In this document: positions 35,253-43,106 of the stretch, one piece after another
How positions within the stretch are numbered: the stretch's first letter is position 1
Layout of the letters: each line of letters opens with the position of its first letter
NCBI RefSeq assembly: GCF_017583045.1
Contig: NZ_JAGFBF010000001.1
Location: 310,001-374,000 of the forward strand
DNA from: Leucobacter tardus
GTDB taxonomy: Bacteria; Actinomycetota; Actinomycetes; Actinomycetales; Microbacteriaceae
Reading direction: 5' to 3'
DNA: 64,000 nucleotides
Position numbers and translations under genes: made by a program
The notes under the pieces: model-generated
Told to the model about the DNA's origin: nothing
Seen by the model: the letters and a program-made list of their open reading frames with translations, nothing else
Databases searched by the model: none

Positions 35253-36683
35253 TCAGCGTCGCATCTCTTCAAAGGAACCCCAGAAAGTGGGAAACCGCTC
35301 GCTCAGGACTGCGTACATTCGTTCCCACTTCGGAAGTGATTCGACGAGTTCAACCTCATCAGAATCCCGCCAAAGCTCTCGCTGATGTTGGGGGCTTTCG
35401 GTCAAGTTCTCAAGCATGGCAACGGTATGCAGACGGATCTTATTTCCTTCGAGTACCTGGAGCGCAGCTGAAAAGAGGAGGTAGTGTGCCGGGTCCCGAG
35501 TTGACTGTGCTGAGATGAGGACGCCGGATTCGAAATGTACGACTTCCCCCGGGACGCCTGCGCTACGGCGACGCATTTCTGATGGAATTGCTGAGGTTTT
35601 GCGGAGAGGCTCGACCCTCAGATCTTTTCCTCGAGAGACTATTCCAGTGAGATTCAACAGATCGAACTCAATCTGCTCCCTCAGTATTCTCGCATCGGTT
35701 TCTCCCTGAGCATGGAGCTGTTCCCGCCGTTTCTCGGCCTCAAGAAGCTCAGTGACACGCGCAGGAAAAGACCCTGAACGTCTTGGTACAACCCACGGGT
35801 GCGAGAGTGAAGGCATGGCATCCGCAAACTGGAAAGATGAGGAGCGCAACTCCCTATTCATGAAATTGAGTTCAAACACTTCGACGTGCGGGTACTGAAA
35901 GAGGACCTCCTTCAGTGCCGGAAGCAATTGCTTCGGGAAGCTTTCGCCGAGGTATACACCAGTTATAGCTTCCTTTATCGGCAAGAACGCGGGGAGCGCT
36001 GAATGGTCTGAGAGAACTAAGCGGTACTCGTATTCGCTCTGCCAGTCTCGATGCTTTTGCAGGAATAGAGCTTCCTTAAGCCTCATGAGTGTGAGACGCG
36101 CCACAGCGTCCACTCCAAACTCGCGGACTTGGCCAAGATCGATACCCTCTCCCATCGGAATCGACGATCCCGAACGATAGACCACCGGGCCATGCACGAT
36201 TTGGACCTCTTCAGATGCCGAACCTTCGAGCTCACTAATCAGTCGACTCTTATCAAACTGAAGACAAATCCCTCGGTGTCCTGCCCCATAATGGGCCCAC
36301 ATCGAGAGGTGATTCCAGCCACGCATCATATCCGGCCTGTGAACGACACCGACCATATCGAAATCCTGAGTCAGACAGGCAACTTTCGTCGTGCGACGGA
36401 TTTGACGATCGATGTCCTTCCAAAGATCCATTAGGTCGATGGTCTCATCGTTCAACACGTCTTCATCGTCTTTGTGTGACTGAAGCGCATGGTACGTGGG
36501 TCGAGATTCCCAGAGGTCATTGGTCGATTCAAACGGAGATAAGCGAAGCTTCCCCGAACTAAGCAACCCGAAGATCGCTGTCTCCGCACCTGTGTAATGA
36601 AACAAGCTATCGGTAATTTCGAGCGGAGCGGAGTCGTAGTCCCGATCGGAAGCGAGGGTCGGGTCGGTGTCCATACGCTTCAT
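35253..36683 (-). CDS. DUF2971-domain protein of the island
   Basis: A 476-aa soluble protein. The N-terminal 270 residues show the DUF2971 pattern: LFHYTGAETAIFGLLSSGKLRLSPFESTNDLWESRP, later WNHLSMWAHYGAGHRGICLQFD, then YRLVLSDHSALPAFLPIKEAITGVYLGESF. The C-terminal half is an unrelated charged region without a family I recognise. DUF2971 proteins occur mostly in islands and near defence genes, with no agreed function. Codon use and base composition look less GC-rich than the flanks, fitting recent transfer. Two ATG codons (36,683 and 36,674) are possible starts. Alone on its strand; no clear operon partner. Confidence 0.75.
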   Translation of the reverse strand: MKRMDTDPTLASDRDYDSAPLEITDSLFHYTGAETAIFGLLSSGKLRLSPFESTNDLWESRPTYHALQSHKDDEDVLNDETIDLMDLWKDIDRQIRRTTKVACLTQDFDMVGVVHRPDMMRGWNHLSMWAHYGAGHRGICLQFDKSRLISELEGSASEEVQIVHGPVVYRSGSSIPMGEGIDLGQVREFGVDAVARLTLMRLKEALFLQKHRDWQSEYEYRLVLSDHSALPAFLPIKEAITGVYLGESFPKQLLPALKEVLFQYPHVEVFELNFMNRELRSSSFQFADAMPSLSHPWVVPRRSGSFPARVTELLEAEKRREQLHAQGETDARILREQIEFDLLNLTGIVSRGKDLRVEPLRKTSAIPSEMRRRSAGVPGEVVHFESGVLISAQSTRDPAHYLLFSAALQVLEGNKIRLHTVAMLENLTESPQHQRELWRDSDEVELVESLPKWERMYAVLSERFPTFWGSFEEMRR

Positions 36684-37039
36684 TCAACCAGTTAGATCGA
36701 CAGAACTGGGACGTTTGTGCGCCTCCACCACTTCCGATGTTGAGAGGGATGAACTCTGCTTTGTCACTTGTCCGTCGAACTGCCGTAGACCTCCGTGTGG
36801 AAAAAAGACTCGGGGAGAGATTCGCTATGCCACAGGGGGGCGCTGAGGGCGGGGGTGGGGGGTGCCTCCCCCTGCCTGCTGTCGTCGCTGGCGGCGAGGG
36901 GTGGCGGGTGCGGCGGTGAAGTCGATGCTGTTCACGGTTCCTGCCTTCCTCTCGGCCCTTGTAAAGTTGCCTACCCTCCAGAGCGATGAATACATGCACT
37001 CGACGTACGCATGACGATCCCCTACCGGGACACTCTTGC
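36684..37039. other. Non-coding gap with G-rich tract
   Basis: No gene is supported. The tract at 36,835-36,862 has four runs of three to six G (36,835-40, 36,847-49, 36,851-55, 36,857-62), a classic G-quadruplex pattern on the plus strand, followed by a C-rich stretch and a GGC/GGT-rich segment to about 36,915. Short ORFs here are Gly/Arg low-complexity and are not believed. Confidence 0.5.
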
Positions 37040-37489
37040 CTATCGCCAAAGACCTCTACACGACGAGTACAAGCATAAAGTCTGAATTCCCGTATGCCCC
37101 GCCCGAAAAAGTGCCCGGTGAGGGGGTCTCTGCGCTGTCATGTCGCCGCCGGCATCACCAGTATTGACCGTGCCCGCGGGCTCGAACAAGATCGCGTGCA
37201 CCTCGCCTGACGCCTTCGGGCAGTGCTCGACACCCTGAGGAACCACGAAGACATCATTCGGCCCTAGGACCACATCACGGTCGCGAAGCTGAATCGTGAG
37301 TTCGCCCTGCACAACCATGAAGAGTTCGTCGGTATCGGGATGGGTGTGCCACACAAACTCGCCTTGCAGCTTGACGACTTTCACGTCGTAATCGTTGATG
37401 CTAGTGAGGCGGTGAGGTTGCCAGTGCTCCGTGATTGTCGAGAGGGCAGCCTGGATGTTCTGTACGTCATTCTTCACGCTGCTCACCAT
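37040..37489 (-). CDS. Cupin-domain protein
   Basis: A 149-aa protein with a single small cupin: VKVVKLQGEFVWHTHPDTDELFMVVQGELTIQLRDRDVVLGPNDVFVVPQGVEHCPKASGEVHAILFEPAGTVNTGD. The metal ligands are two His and a Glu in WHTHPDTDE plus a His in VEHCP. After GDAGG the C-terminus (residues beyond 115) reads as unlike the usual family end, so the gene may be altered at its 3' end. The start near 37,489 is uncertain (ATG then GTG codons). Function unknown; such proteins act as small mannose-isomerase-like or sensor cupins. Confidence 0.7.
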   Translation of the reverse strand: MVSSVKNDVQNIQAALSTITEHWQPHRLTSINDYDVKVVKLQGEFVWHTHPDTDELFMVVQGELTIQLRDRDVVLGPNDVFVVPQGVEHCPKASGEVHAILFEPAGTVNTGDAGGDMTAQRPPHRALFRAGHTGIQTLCLYSSCRGLWR

Positions 37490-37670
37490 ACGGGGCCCAC
37501 GAGGATCGGAATGGTCGCCAATAACGGTCGTTTCCGGCGGATCCTGGGGTGCAGGTGCTCGGTAGGTCTCTAAGCGACGCAGATTCCCGGTGTCTTTTCG
37601 GTCAATGTGGCCGTCTGCGTCGCCTGCGGGAAAAGATCGGGGATCGTGCCTTCGCGAAGGAGGCTCAAGG

Positions 37671-37722
37671 AATAGTTGCACTTCGGGAAACGATTGAGAT
37701 AGTTTCTTCTTAGGCAACTATT
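37671..37722. promoter_or_regulatory. Inverted repeat upstream of the membrane protein/wHTH pair
   Basis: AATAGTTGC (37,671-37,679) and its exact complement GCAACTATT (37,714-37,722) flank a 34-bp AT-rich stretch just before the ribosome-binding site of the gene at 37,737. This could be the operator of the winged-helix protein encoded next, or a leader hairpin. Confidence 0.45.
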
Positions 37723-37736
37723 GGAGGTAGGCGAGA

Positions 37737-38180
37737 ATGGATGAGCCCGAAGCTCAGAATCAGTTGAACCTTATCCGTCGAGCACAGCACAAGTCGGCAC
37801 GTCACGGCGCACTGTTGGCCACCGTAGCCATGGCCTCACTCGTTCTCGCCATAGCCGTAGTGGTCGATCTAGAGATGATTTGGTTGCTCGGGATCGTCGT
37901 ACTCGGTTTCGTTGGTGCGGCCGCAGCTCGTCCTCTCCGACTACGGCTGAACTGGAGCGACCGGTTCGGCATCTGCCTGCTCGCCTTAACGATCGTCACG
38001 ACTTTCGGCGTCTACGTGCTCGTACAACAGGTCGCGCGCTCCCTTGAGTGGCCTGCTCCCAACACCATTTCAGCGTTCAGCGCAGCATTCCTGATCCTCA
38101 CAGCCGGACTCCCCGTTCTGATGCGACTCGCTCTACACACACCCCGTACCGGCGAGCCACAGGGTCTCGGTAGTGCCTGA
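37737..38180 (+). CDS. Four-helix membrane protein paired with a winged-helix regulator
   Basis: A 147-aa protein with a short charged N-terminus (DEPEAQNQLNLIRRAQHKSARHG) and four hydrophobic helices (ALLATVAMASLVLAIAVVV, IWLLGIVVLGFVGAAAA, FGICLLALTIVTTFGVYVLV, ISAFSAAFLILTAGLPVLM). GGAGG lies 9-10 nt before the ATG. The stop overlaps the next gene by 8 nt. This arrangement of a small membrane protein followed by a MarR/ArsR-like winged helix protein recurs in actinobacteria and may be a membrane-coupled regulator; the role is not established. Confidence 0.75.
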   Translation: MDEPEAQNQLNLIRRAQHKSARHGALLATVAMASLVLAIAVVVDLEMIWLLGIVVLGFVGAAAARPLRLRLNWSDRFGICLLALTIVTTFGVYVLVQQVARSLEWPAPNTISAFSAAFLILTAGLPVLMRLALHTPRTGEPQGLGSA

Positions 38181-38502
38181 ATCAACCGAGAATCCACCCC
38201 GCGGCAACCTCCAACAAACCACCCTGAACCCACTGCTGCATGAACCGGCACGGCTGTCTCTGCTCGCAGCCCTTACCCCTGCAGACTACGTCGATTTCGC
38301 GACGCTGTTGCAACTGACAGGAGCGAGCAAGTCATCACTATCGAAGCACCTATCGACGCTGACTGGGGCAGGAATCGTCGAAGTCACGCCCGGTCCCTCT
38401 GATAGACGTGGACGTCGTGTCGCTTTCACACCTTACGGACGCACCTCTTTTGAGGAGTATCTCCGAAACCTCGAAACCCTCCTCCGCAGCGCTCGGAACT
38501 GA
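38173..38502 (+). CDS. Winged-helix transcriptional regulator (MarR/ArsR-like)
   Basis: A 109-aa protein from a GTG start overlapping the membrane protein stop. LLHEPARLSLLAALTPADYVDFATLLQLTGASKSSLSKHLSTLTGAGIVEVTPGPSDRRGRRVAFTPYGRTSFEEYLRNL gives a winged HTH with a beta-wing (RRGRRVAFTPYGR), the pattern of the 'transcriptional regulator' wHTH_27-type family. No cysteine metal site. It is coupled to the preceding membrane protein and probably regulates this pair through the repeat at 37,671-37,722. Confidence 0.8.
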   Translation: MPESTENPPRGNLQQTTLNPLLHEPARLSLLAALTPADYVDFATLLQLTGASKSSLSKHLSTLTGAGIVEVTPGPSDRRGRRVAFTPYGRTSFEEYLRNLETLLRSARN

Positions 38503-38546
38503 ATTGCTGTCGCACCGAAAACGATCGTTTTTGGCTGCCGCAGCCG

Positions 38547-39110
38547 CTATATTCGGCCGCGCTCGTCCACTGGGCAACAGCGGTAGTCGCGCCACGCGTC
38601 GAGAAGTTCTTCGCGTGAGCTATCAGGGTGCTCCTCATGCCAAGCTCGCGTGAACCGGTTGTACTCAAATTGAGGGTCTATAGCTTTCTGACCCTGGCCA
38701 CGAGTCGCGTAGTAGCAATCGAGCGCGTCTTGAAGGGTCTGGGTGCCGTCAGTCTTCGCGAAGAACGCACGCATTTCACCGTCAAACCCAAACGGCTGGC
38801 CAACTTGCTCTACGAACCATGCCCGTACAACCTGGCTGCACCTCTGCCCCCTAGGAATCACCGTAGACGCTGCCAGCGGACCTGAGAGCTGCCTCGCGCT
38901 CCCCGAGCGTTTGGACACTGGCTCCGCGAAAGGCACTCCATCGAGAGCGGCAGCGAGCCGGAGAGCCAACACTTGCTTCCCTCCGCCTGTTCGAAGACCG
39001 AGCGAGCGCGCGAAATCGGCGAGTTCATCCTTTAGCCAGTACCAGCGCAGTAACTCTTTGCCGGTCAGCTCGCGAGACAGCTGAGGGCGCTCCTGATTGG
39101 AAGAAATCAT
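38547..39110 (-). CDS. SAP-like/DUF6434 domain protein
   Basis: A 187-aa soluble protein. The N-terminal half (LTGKELLRWYWLKDELADFARSLGLRTGGGKQVLALRLAAALDG) has the SAP-motif helix-turn-helix pattern of putative DNA-binding segments. The C-terminal half (WFVEQVGQPFGFDGEMRAFFAKTDGTQTLQDALDCYYATR, then FEYNRFTRAWHEEHPDSSREELLDAWRDYR) fits DUF6434. ATG 39,110 follows GTAGGT; longer in-frame extension is not credible. Function unknown; possibly a DNA-binding stress or defence protein of the island. Confidence 0.7.
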   Translation of the reverse strand: MISSNQERPQLSRELTGKELLRWYWLKDELADFARSLGLRTGGGKQVLALRLAAALDGVPFAEPVSKRSGSARQLSGPLAASTVIPRGQRCSQVVRAWFVEQVGQPFGFDGEMRAFFAKTDGTQTLQDALDCYYATRGQGQKAIDPQFEYNRFTRAWHEEHPDSSREELLDAWRDYRCCPVDERGRI

Positions 39111-39589
39111 TGCACCTACCCTACCGAGAGTGACTCTCGACCATCGTCTCGCACATCGCCACAATCGATCGTTATCGGCCCGGCCACACATGCATCCTGG
39201 GGCACCGGCAGCAGACGTGCTCCGCAACTCTGAACCCCTCCGGCCGGGACTCGGATGCAAGTCGGATTCCGAGACCGATGAGTACGACTGACCCACGCCC
39301 ACACCGAGAGAGGTCGCCAGACCGGCCCGCCGCGAGCTGATTGCTTTGGACACGACGACGGCGAAGTCAGGTCCCGGCGTTGCCACCAGGCGTCGCTCGA
39401 CGCCCGCAAAGCCCAGAAGCTGGGTGATCATCTGTGCAGCATAACTGCCTCTACATGGATAACTGGAAGAGTTTTGGACCTTCCGGTACAGAACGCTGCT
39501 AGAGTCAACGAAAGACAGCGTCGCGATACGCAGCGCTTCCGTATCCACCCACCATCACCACGGTCGACTTCGACCAGACAGGACACAAA
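39111..39589. other. Intergenic region without a supported gene
   Basis: Between the SAP-like gene and the tautomerase I see no convincing ORF in 479 bp. The right end (from about 39,450) should hold the tautomerase promoter: TTGGAC at 39,474-39,479 is followed 17 nt later by TGCTAG, a weak match to -35/-10. The remainder may be decayed sequence. Confidence 0.4.
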
Positions 39590-39982
39590 ATGCCTATTGC
39601 TCGCATCACTCTCAACAAGGGCAAGTCGCCCGAGTACCTCGAGAAGGTCTCGCAGAGCATCTACTCCGCCATGAGGGAGTCTTACAACCTCGATGAGAAC
39701 GACAAGTTCCACATCTTCCAGGAGCTCGATGCGAACACCTTCAAGTTCGACCGGAACTTCGGCGTGCCGCAGCCGCGTACAGATGACTTCATGATCATCG
39801 ATATCCTCTCCGACCCGCGTCAAGCCCCCGTCAAGCTCGCGACCATGCGGGCGCTGAAAGAGAAGCTCGTCGAATCGGTCGGCCTGGCGGCACAGGACGT
39901 TGTGGTCACCTTCGATGCACGCCTCGCGGCCGAGGACGCCTCGCTTGGGTATGGCGAACCGGTTCTAAAAGTACTCCAGTAA
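39590..39982 (+). CDS. Tautomerase-family (MIF/4-oxalocrotonate tautomerase-like) protein
   Basis: A 130-aa protein beginning MPIARITLNKGKSPEYLEKVSQSIYSAM: after Met removal the N-terminal Pro1 is the catalytic base of the tautomerase superfamily. The second beta-alpha-beta unit is VPQPRTDDFMIIDILSDPRQAPVKLATMRALKEKL, the longer MIF-like arrangement. Substrate not inferable. It is followed 117 nt later by a small monooxygenase and a convergent TetR gene, suggesting a detoxification or stress unit. Confidence 0.88.
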   Translation: MPIARITLNKGKSPEYLEKVSQSIYSAMRESYNLDENDKFHIFQELDANTFKFDRNFGVPQPRTDDFMIIDILSDPRQAPVKLATMRALKEKLVESVGLAAQDVVVTFDARLAAEDASLGYGEPVLKVLQ

Positions 39983-40099
39983 CGACCCTCCCTACGCCAA
40001 GACCCCCGCCTCGAATCGGGGCGTTGTCCGCCCAGCACGGCAAGGACAGCGCCCCGGGTTCTGCGATCGAAGAGGCATGACAAGAGAGATGAGCATCCG

Positions 40100-40447
40100 A
40101 TGGCCGACTCCCCATTTGCGCGCAACATCCAGTTGCAACTTGGCAGTGCGGCGCAACCCTTCGGCGTCATTACAATCGTTGAAGTGGCTGACGCAAGTGC
40201 CGGCGACGCCTTCGAAGAGGTTGCTCGCTCCCTCGCCGCGCACTCGCGTCGTGAACCCGGCAACCTCAGCTTCTCGGTGAGTCGTGATGTGGTCAGGCCG
40301 ACCCGATTTGTCTTCCACGATCGGTGGCGTGACACCGCGGCAATGATCGCGCATGAGCAGAGCGCTCACTTCCAAACAGGTATTGAGCGCGCAGCCGCGC
40401 TGTTCGCCGCGCCACCAACCGTGATTGTTGTCAAAGACATCGAGTAG
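40100..40447 (+). CDS. Antibiotic biosynthesis monooxygenase (ABM)-type protein
   Basis: A 115-aa ferredoxin-like protein: VITIVEVADASAGDAFEEVARSLAAHSRREPGNLSFSVSRDVVRPTRFVFHDRWRDTAAMIAHEQSAHFQTGIERAAALF has the ABM core (PGN, FHDRWRD, AHEQSAHF with His residues). Such proteins are quinol monooxygenases or small stress proteins (YgiN/LsrG types) forming dimers. It follows the tautomerase and is convergent with the TetR gene (2 nt between stops). Confidence 0.87.
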   Translation: MADSPFARNIQLQLGSAAQPFGVITIVEVADASAGDAFEEVARSLAAHSRREPGNLSFSVSRDVVRPTRFVFHDRWRDTAAMIAHEQSAHFQTGIERAAALFAAPPTVIVVKDIE

Positions 40448-40449
40448 GG

Positions 40450-41049
40450 CTACCGAGCAGGCGGGGGCGAGAGTATTCGGTCAATTGCCGAATGGGCAGT
40501 CGCGGACAGATGAACCGGGCTCATGCCAGCTCGACCGAGAGCCACAACCCCCAACTGTGCAGCCAACGTTGCTTGCGCGACGCTTTCAGGATCGACGTCC
40601 GGAGTAATCTCGCCCACACGTTGGGCGCGCTCCGCCGCAGAGGTAAGTACAGCGGTCATCGATGAGTAGATCTGTCGTGCCTGGGCTGCAACGTCGGGGT
40701 CGACGGATGCAAGCTCGGCGCTGCTGTTCGCAAGCAAGCAACCCCTGCGACTAGCCGCGCCGGTGGGATCGGCCGCGGGCTCGAGCATAAAATCTCGCAA
40801 GACCTGCGCTCCAGAACGAGCAGTTTCTAGTCTCTCGCGCAACGCACTCATCTTGTCCTCGCCGTACTCGCGCAGTACCCGTAGAAAGAGCGCGTGCTTG
40901 TCCCCGAAGGCCCCATAGAGCGAGCCCTTCCCGAGACCGCTCGCTCGCAGAAGGTCGCTCATCGATGTACCTGCATAACCCCGGTCCCAAAATTCATCCC
41001 GAATTGCGCGAGAGACGTCGGCTTCATCAAACTTTCGAGGGCGGACCAT
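40450..41049 (-). CDS. TetR/AcrR-family transcriptional regulator
   Basis: A 199-aa repressor. HTH: KFDEADVSRAIRDEFWDRGYAGTSMSDLLRASGLGKGSLYGAFGDKHALFLRVL, with the typical GYxxTS and SLYxxFxxK spacing. The C-terminal ligand domain has a single Cys (RRGCLLANSSAEL) as in the NemR/AcuR-like subgroup that senses electrophiles or quinones; this reading is an inference from position. Its -10 (TATTGT, 41,056-41,061) ends 6 nt before the ATG. It may control the convergent tautomerase/monooxygenase pair. Confidence 0.88.
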   Translation of the reverse strand: MVRPRKFDEADVSRAIRDEFWDRGYAGTSMSDLLRASGLGKGSLYGAFGDKHALFLRVLREYGEDKMSALRERLETARSGAQVLRDFMLEPAADPTGAASRRGCLLANSSAELASVDPDVAAQARQIYSSMTAVLTSAAERAQRVGEITPDVDPESVAQATLAAQLGVVALGRAGMSPVHLSATAHSAIDRILSPPPAR

Positions 41050-41055
41050 ACCCTT

Positions 41056-41061
41056 ACAATA
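41056..41061 (-). promoter_or_regulatory. -10 box of a probable leaderless transcript (TetR gene)
   Basis: On the minus strand TATTGT ends 6 nt before the ATG at 41,049. The GACC-ATTA-GGTC palindrome at about 41,073-41,084 lies just upstream and could be the operator. Confidence 0.4.
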
Positions 41062-41198
41062 CTCGTTTTATTGACCATTAGGTCCATATCTGCGCGTGAA
41101 GCCGAGCTGCCTGAAGCAATCGTTTATAGCTTATGAACCGCTGCTATACGGCACTTGCGCCCTCTTCAACATAGAAGGCATGAAACTGCCTGAATCCG

Positions 41199-41471
41199 TC
41201 ATGACAGGCTTTGGTCCACCCTGCTGGTATGCACCGTGCGTGCGGCAAGGACTCCGCCAATGCCCGGGATGAGTGCGAGAAGCCAGGGCCGGTATCGCCC
41301 TTCAGCGGTGAGTGCAGCACAAACAATTGTGCCGATATAAGCGAGCCCATGGACGGGGCCGAGGATGCGGGATACCTCGGGCCAGTCCAGGGTGAACATA
41401 TTCAACAGGAGCAATGCGAGCGTACCGAGTTCAACGCCAGCGGCGATACGCAGAAGGGCACGGCCGGTCAT
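41199..41471 (-). CDS. DUF3817-like small membrane protein
   Basis: A 90-aa protein with about three membrane helices: LLRIAAGVELGTLALLLLNMF, ILGPVHGLAYIGTIVCAAL, and RPWLLALIPGIGGVLAART. The G-x-H-G-x-x-Y pattern (PVHGLAY) is typical of DUF3817 proteins. Start at 41,471 overlaps the previous gene stop (ATGA). It is the last gene of the four-gene DJ-1 operon. Function unknown. Confidence 0.75.
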   Translation of the reverse strand: MTGRALLRIAAGVELGTLALLLLNMFTLDWPEVSRILGPVHGLAYIGTIVCAALTAEGRYRPWLLALIPGIGGVLAARTVHTSRVDQSLS

Positions 41472-41953
41472 GCGCCGGCCCCGGTGGTGGAGCCTGGCCG
41501 GTAGATCATCAGCACGACAACGATTGCCCAAAGCAGATTGAATATGCCGGTGCTCATCGCGAGTTTCCGGGTGGCGCGCGATGTGGCTGCGACCGTATCA
41601 TCCGATTGCCCCGCGCCGACGGTGGTCACGAGGTGCCGTTGCCTGGGAAGGATAGTCGCGATCAGCAGGATCGCGGCGATCGCGGTCAGTGTCATAGAAA
41701 CGAGAAGCCAGGCATCGCCAAGAACGCCGAGAGAAGCACCGGTCGCGATACCGAAGATCGGGACAATGATGCCAATCACCGCGTACACGCGGGTAATTCG
41801 GTGAAGCACTCGCACAACGGCGACCTTGCCATGATTACCAGGGTCTTCTAGAGAAGCTCGTACAGCAGGCGGAAACATGCTCGCAGCAATCGCAACGGGT
41901 CCAATCGTCAGGATCGCCGCGAGCACATGGACAGCGAGAAGAAATCCTGTCAT
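41468..41953 (-). CDS. Four-helix integral membrane protein (DUF2269-like)
   Basis: A 161-aa protein: N-terminal helix FLLAVHVLAAILTIGPVAIAASMF, then VRVLHRITRVYAVIGIIVPIFGIATGASLGVL, LLVSMTLTAIAAILLIATIL and a last helix MSTGIFNLLWAIVVVLMIY. The His in the first helix and the RVLHRITR segment are the sort of positions conserved in DUF2269/copper-resistance-D-like membrane proteins. ATG 41,953 overlaps the lipocalin-like gene stop (ATGA), and its own stop overlaps the next ATG, so all are translationally coupled. Confidence 0.75.
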   Translation of the reverse strand: MTGFLLAVHVLAAILTIGPVAIAASMFPPAVRASLEDPGNHGKVAVVRVLHRITRVYAVIGIIVPIFGIATGASLGVLGDAWLLVSMTLTAIAAILLIATILPRQRHLVTTVGAGQSDDTVAATSRATRKLAMSTGIFNLLWAIVVVLMIYRPGSTTGAGA

Positions 41954-42267
41954 GACACAACCCGATTCCCCGTCACCTGAGTCTGCGGCAACCGGCCCGC
42001 ACGGGAGGCGCCTGTCATCGTGTCGCCAATGATTATGACATCGAAGTCGAGGTTGAGGCGCATCGGCTTGGTGACGCGTTGGCGCCAACGCGCTCGCTCA
42101 CCACTGTCGTCAGTCTGTTCGACGGTGACCTCCTCCAACGGGACAGTCTCGGCCTTGCTTTGAGCCTCACCTTGGATGCCGTTCGCGTCACGGGTGAACG
42201 TGTACAAAGCACTGATTGTGCCGATCGGGGTTTTCATCGCGACGTCCCATGTTCCGACGATGTTCAC
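41950..42267 (-). CDS. Small beta-rich (lipocalin-like) hypothetical protein
   Basis: A 105-aa soluble protein from GTG 42,267, overlapping the DJ-1 gene stop as GTGA. NIVGTWDVAMKTPIGTISALYTFTRDANGIQGEAQSKAETVPLEEVTVEQ looks like alternating beta strands beginning with a lipocalin-like GTWD. The second half has WRQRVTKPMRLNLDFDVIIIGDTMTGASRAG. No catalytic motif. Probably binds a small hydrophobic molecule processed by its operon partners (inference). Confidence 0.7.
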   Translation of the reverse strand: MNIVGTWDVAMKTPIGTISALYTFTRDANGIQGEAQSKAETVPLEEVTVEQTDDSGERARWRQRVTKPMRLNLDFDVIIIGDTMTGASRAGRLPQTQVTGNRVVS

Positions 42268-42947
42268 GCGGAAGCCTCCGCCCCTGCCTGCACCGGAACT
42301 CTGCCGTCGGCACGCCAAACGGTGCCCCGTCGCTCGTACTCGAACAACTCCTCTACAGAGCGAGCGATGCGCGACCCGAATTCCCTCTCCAACAAGTAGA
42401 GACCCAAGTCGAGACCGGAGGTGACTCCACCAGCGGTGACGAGATCACCGTCGTCGACAACGCGCGCCCGTACCGCTGTGGCGCCGGTTGCCTCCAGAAC
42501 CTCCATCCCGAGGGTGTGAGTGACCACATTGCGGCCTTCAAGGAGTCCGCCCATCGCCAGCGCGAGCGACCCCCCACACACCGTCGTCACAAGAACGTCG
42601 GGATTATCCATTGCTTCAGCGATGAGGGGCGTCATCTCCGTTGCCGCGAACCGCGCCAGCAGCACCGGGATAGTCTCGATTCCCGCGTCCGGGTCTCCGT
42701 CTACCGGACCACATGCACCGGGCACGAGAATGATCCCCGGTCGATGCGGGTCGAGGACGGCGGTCGCAGTGAGCGTGAGTCCCTGCGATCCCGAGACGAC
42801 CTCTCGCGGGCCTTCAGCACTCACCATCGCGATGTCAAGGTCGCCGCCCAGGAAGTACTCACTGCCCGCGACAAGCACCTCGAACGGAGCGATCACGTCG
42901 AGCGGATCAAACCCGTCGAATAACACAATCTGCACAGACAACGACAC
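42264..42947 (-). CDS. DJ-1/PfpI-family protein (isonitrile hydratase-like)
   Basis: A 227-aa protein of the DJ-1/PfpI superfamily: LFDGFDPLDVIAPFEVL (Glu/Asp region), IILVPGACGPVDGDPD, and the nucleophile elbow LVTTVCGGSLALAMGGLL, with Cys at the elbow, followed by VTHTLGMEVLE and VTAGGVTSGLDLGLYLLE. These are the features of isonitrile hydratase (InhA)-like and ThiJ enzymes. First gene of a four-gene overlapping operon. It lies divergent from a GlxA-type regulator that carries the same fold, so the pair likely senses and acts on one compound. Confidence 0.88.
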   Translation of the reverse strand: MSLSVQIVLFDGFDPLDVIAPFEVLVAGSEYFLGGDLDIAMVSAEGPREVVSGSQGLTLTATAVLDPHRPGIILVPGACGPVDGDPDAGIETIPVLLARFAATEMTPLIAEAMDNPDVLVTTVCGGSLALAMGGLLEGRNVVTHTLGMEVLEATGATAVRARVVDDGDLVTAGGVTSGLDLGLYLLEREFGSRIARSVEELFEYERRGTVWRADGRVPVQAGAEASA

Positions 42948-43094
42948 GAAGACTCCTTCTGCTGGTCAAGGGCCACTGCGACTCCCCGGACAAGTCTTCT
43001 AAACGATCATCTATTGCACGACCGGCATTTCAGACACAAGACAACTGAATCTGGCCATCGTTCATCGCAACATCATTCGTGACGCAAATCAACT

Positions 43095-43100
43095 TAAGAT
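43095..43100 (+). promoter_or_regulatory. -10 box of a probable leaderless transcript (GlxA-type gene)
   Basis: TAAGAT ends 6 nt before the ATG at 43,107; no ribosome-binding site is visible. Confidence 0.4.
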
Positions 43101-43106
43101 CGGTCC

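Noticed and set aside
36737..36999. Small ORFs across the G-rich tract
   Set aside because: Gly/Arg low-complexity products of the tract itself with no start context.
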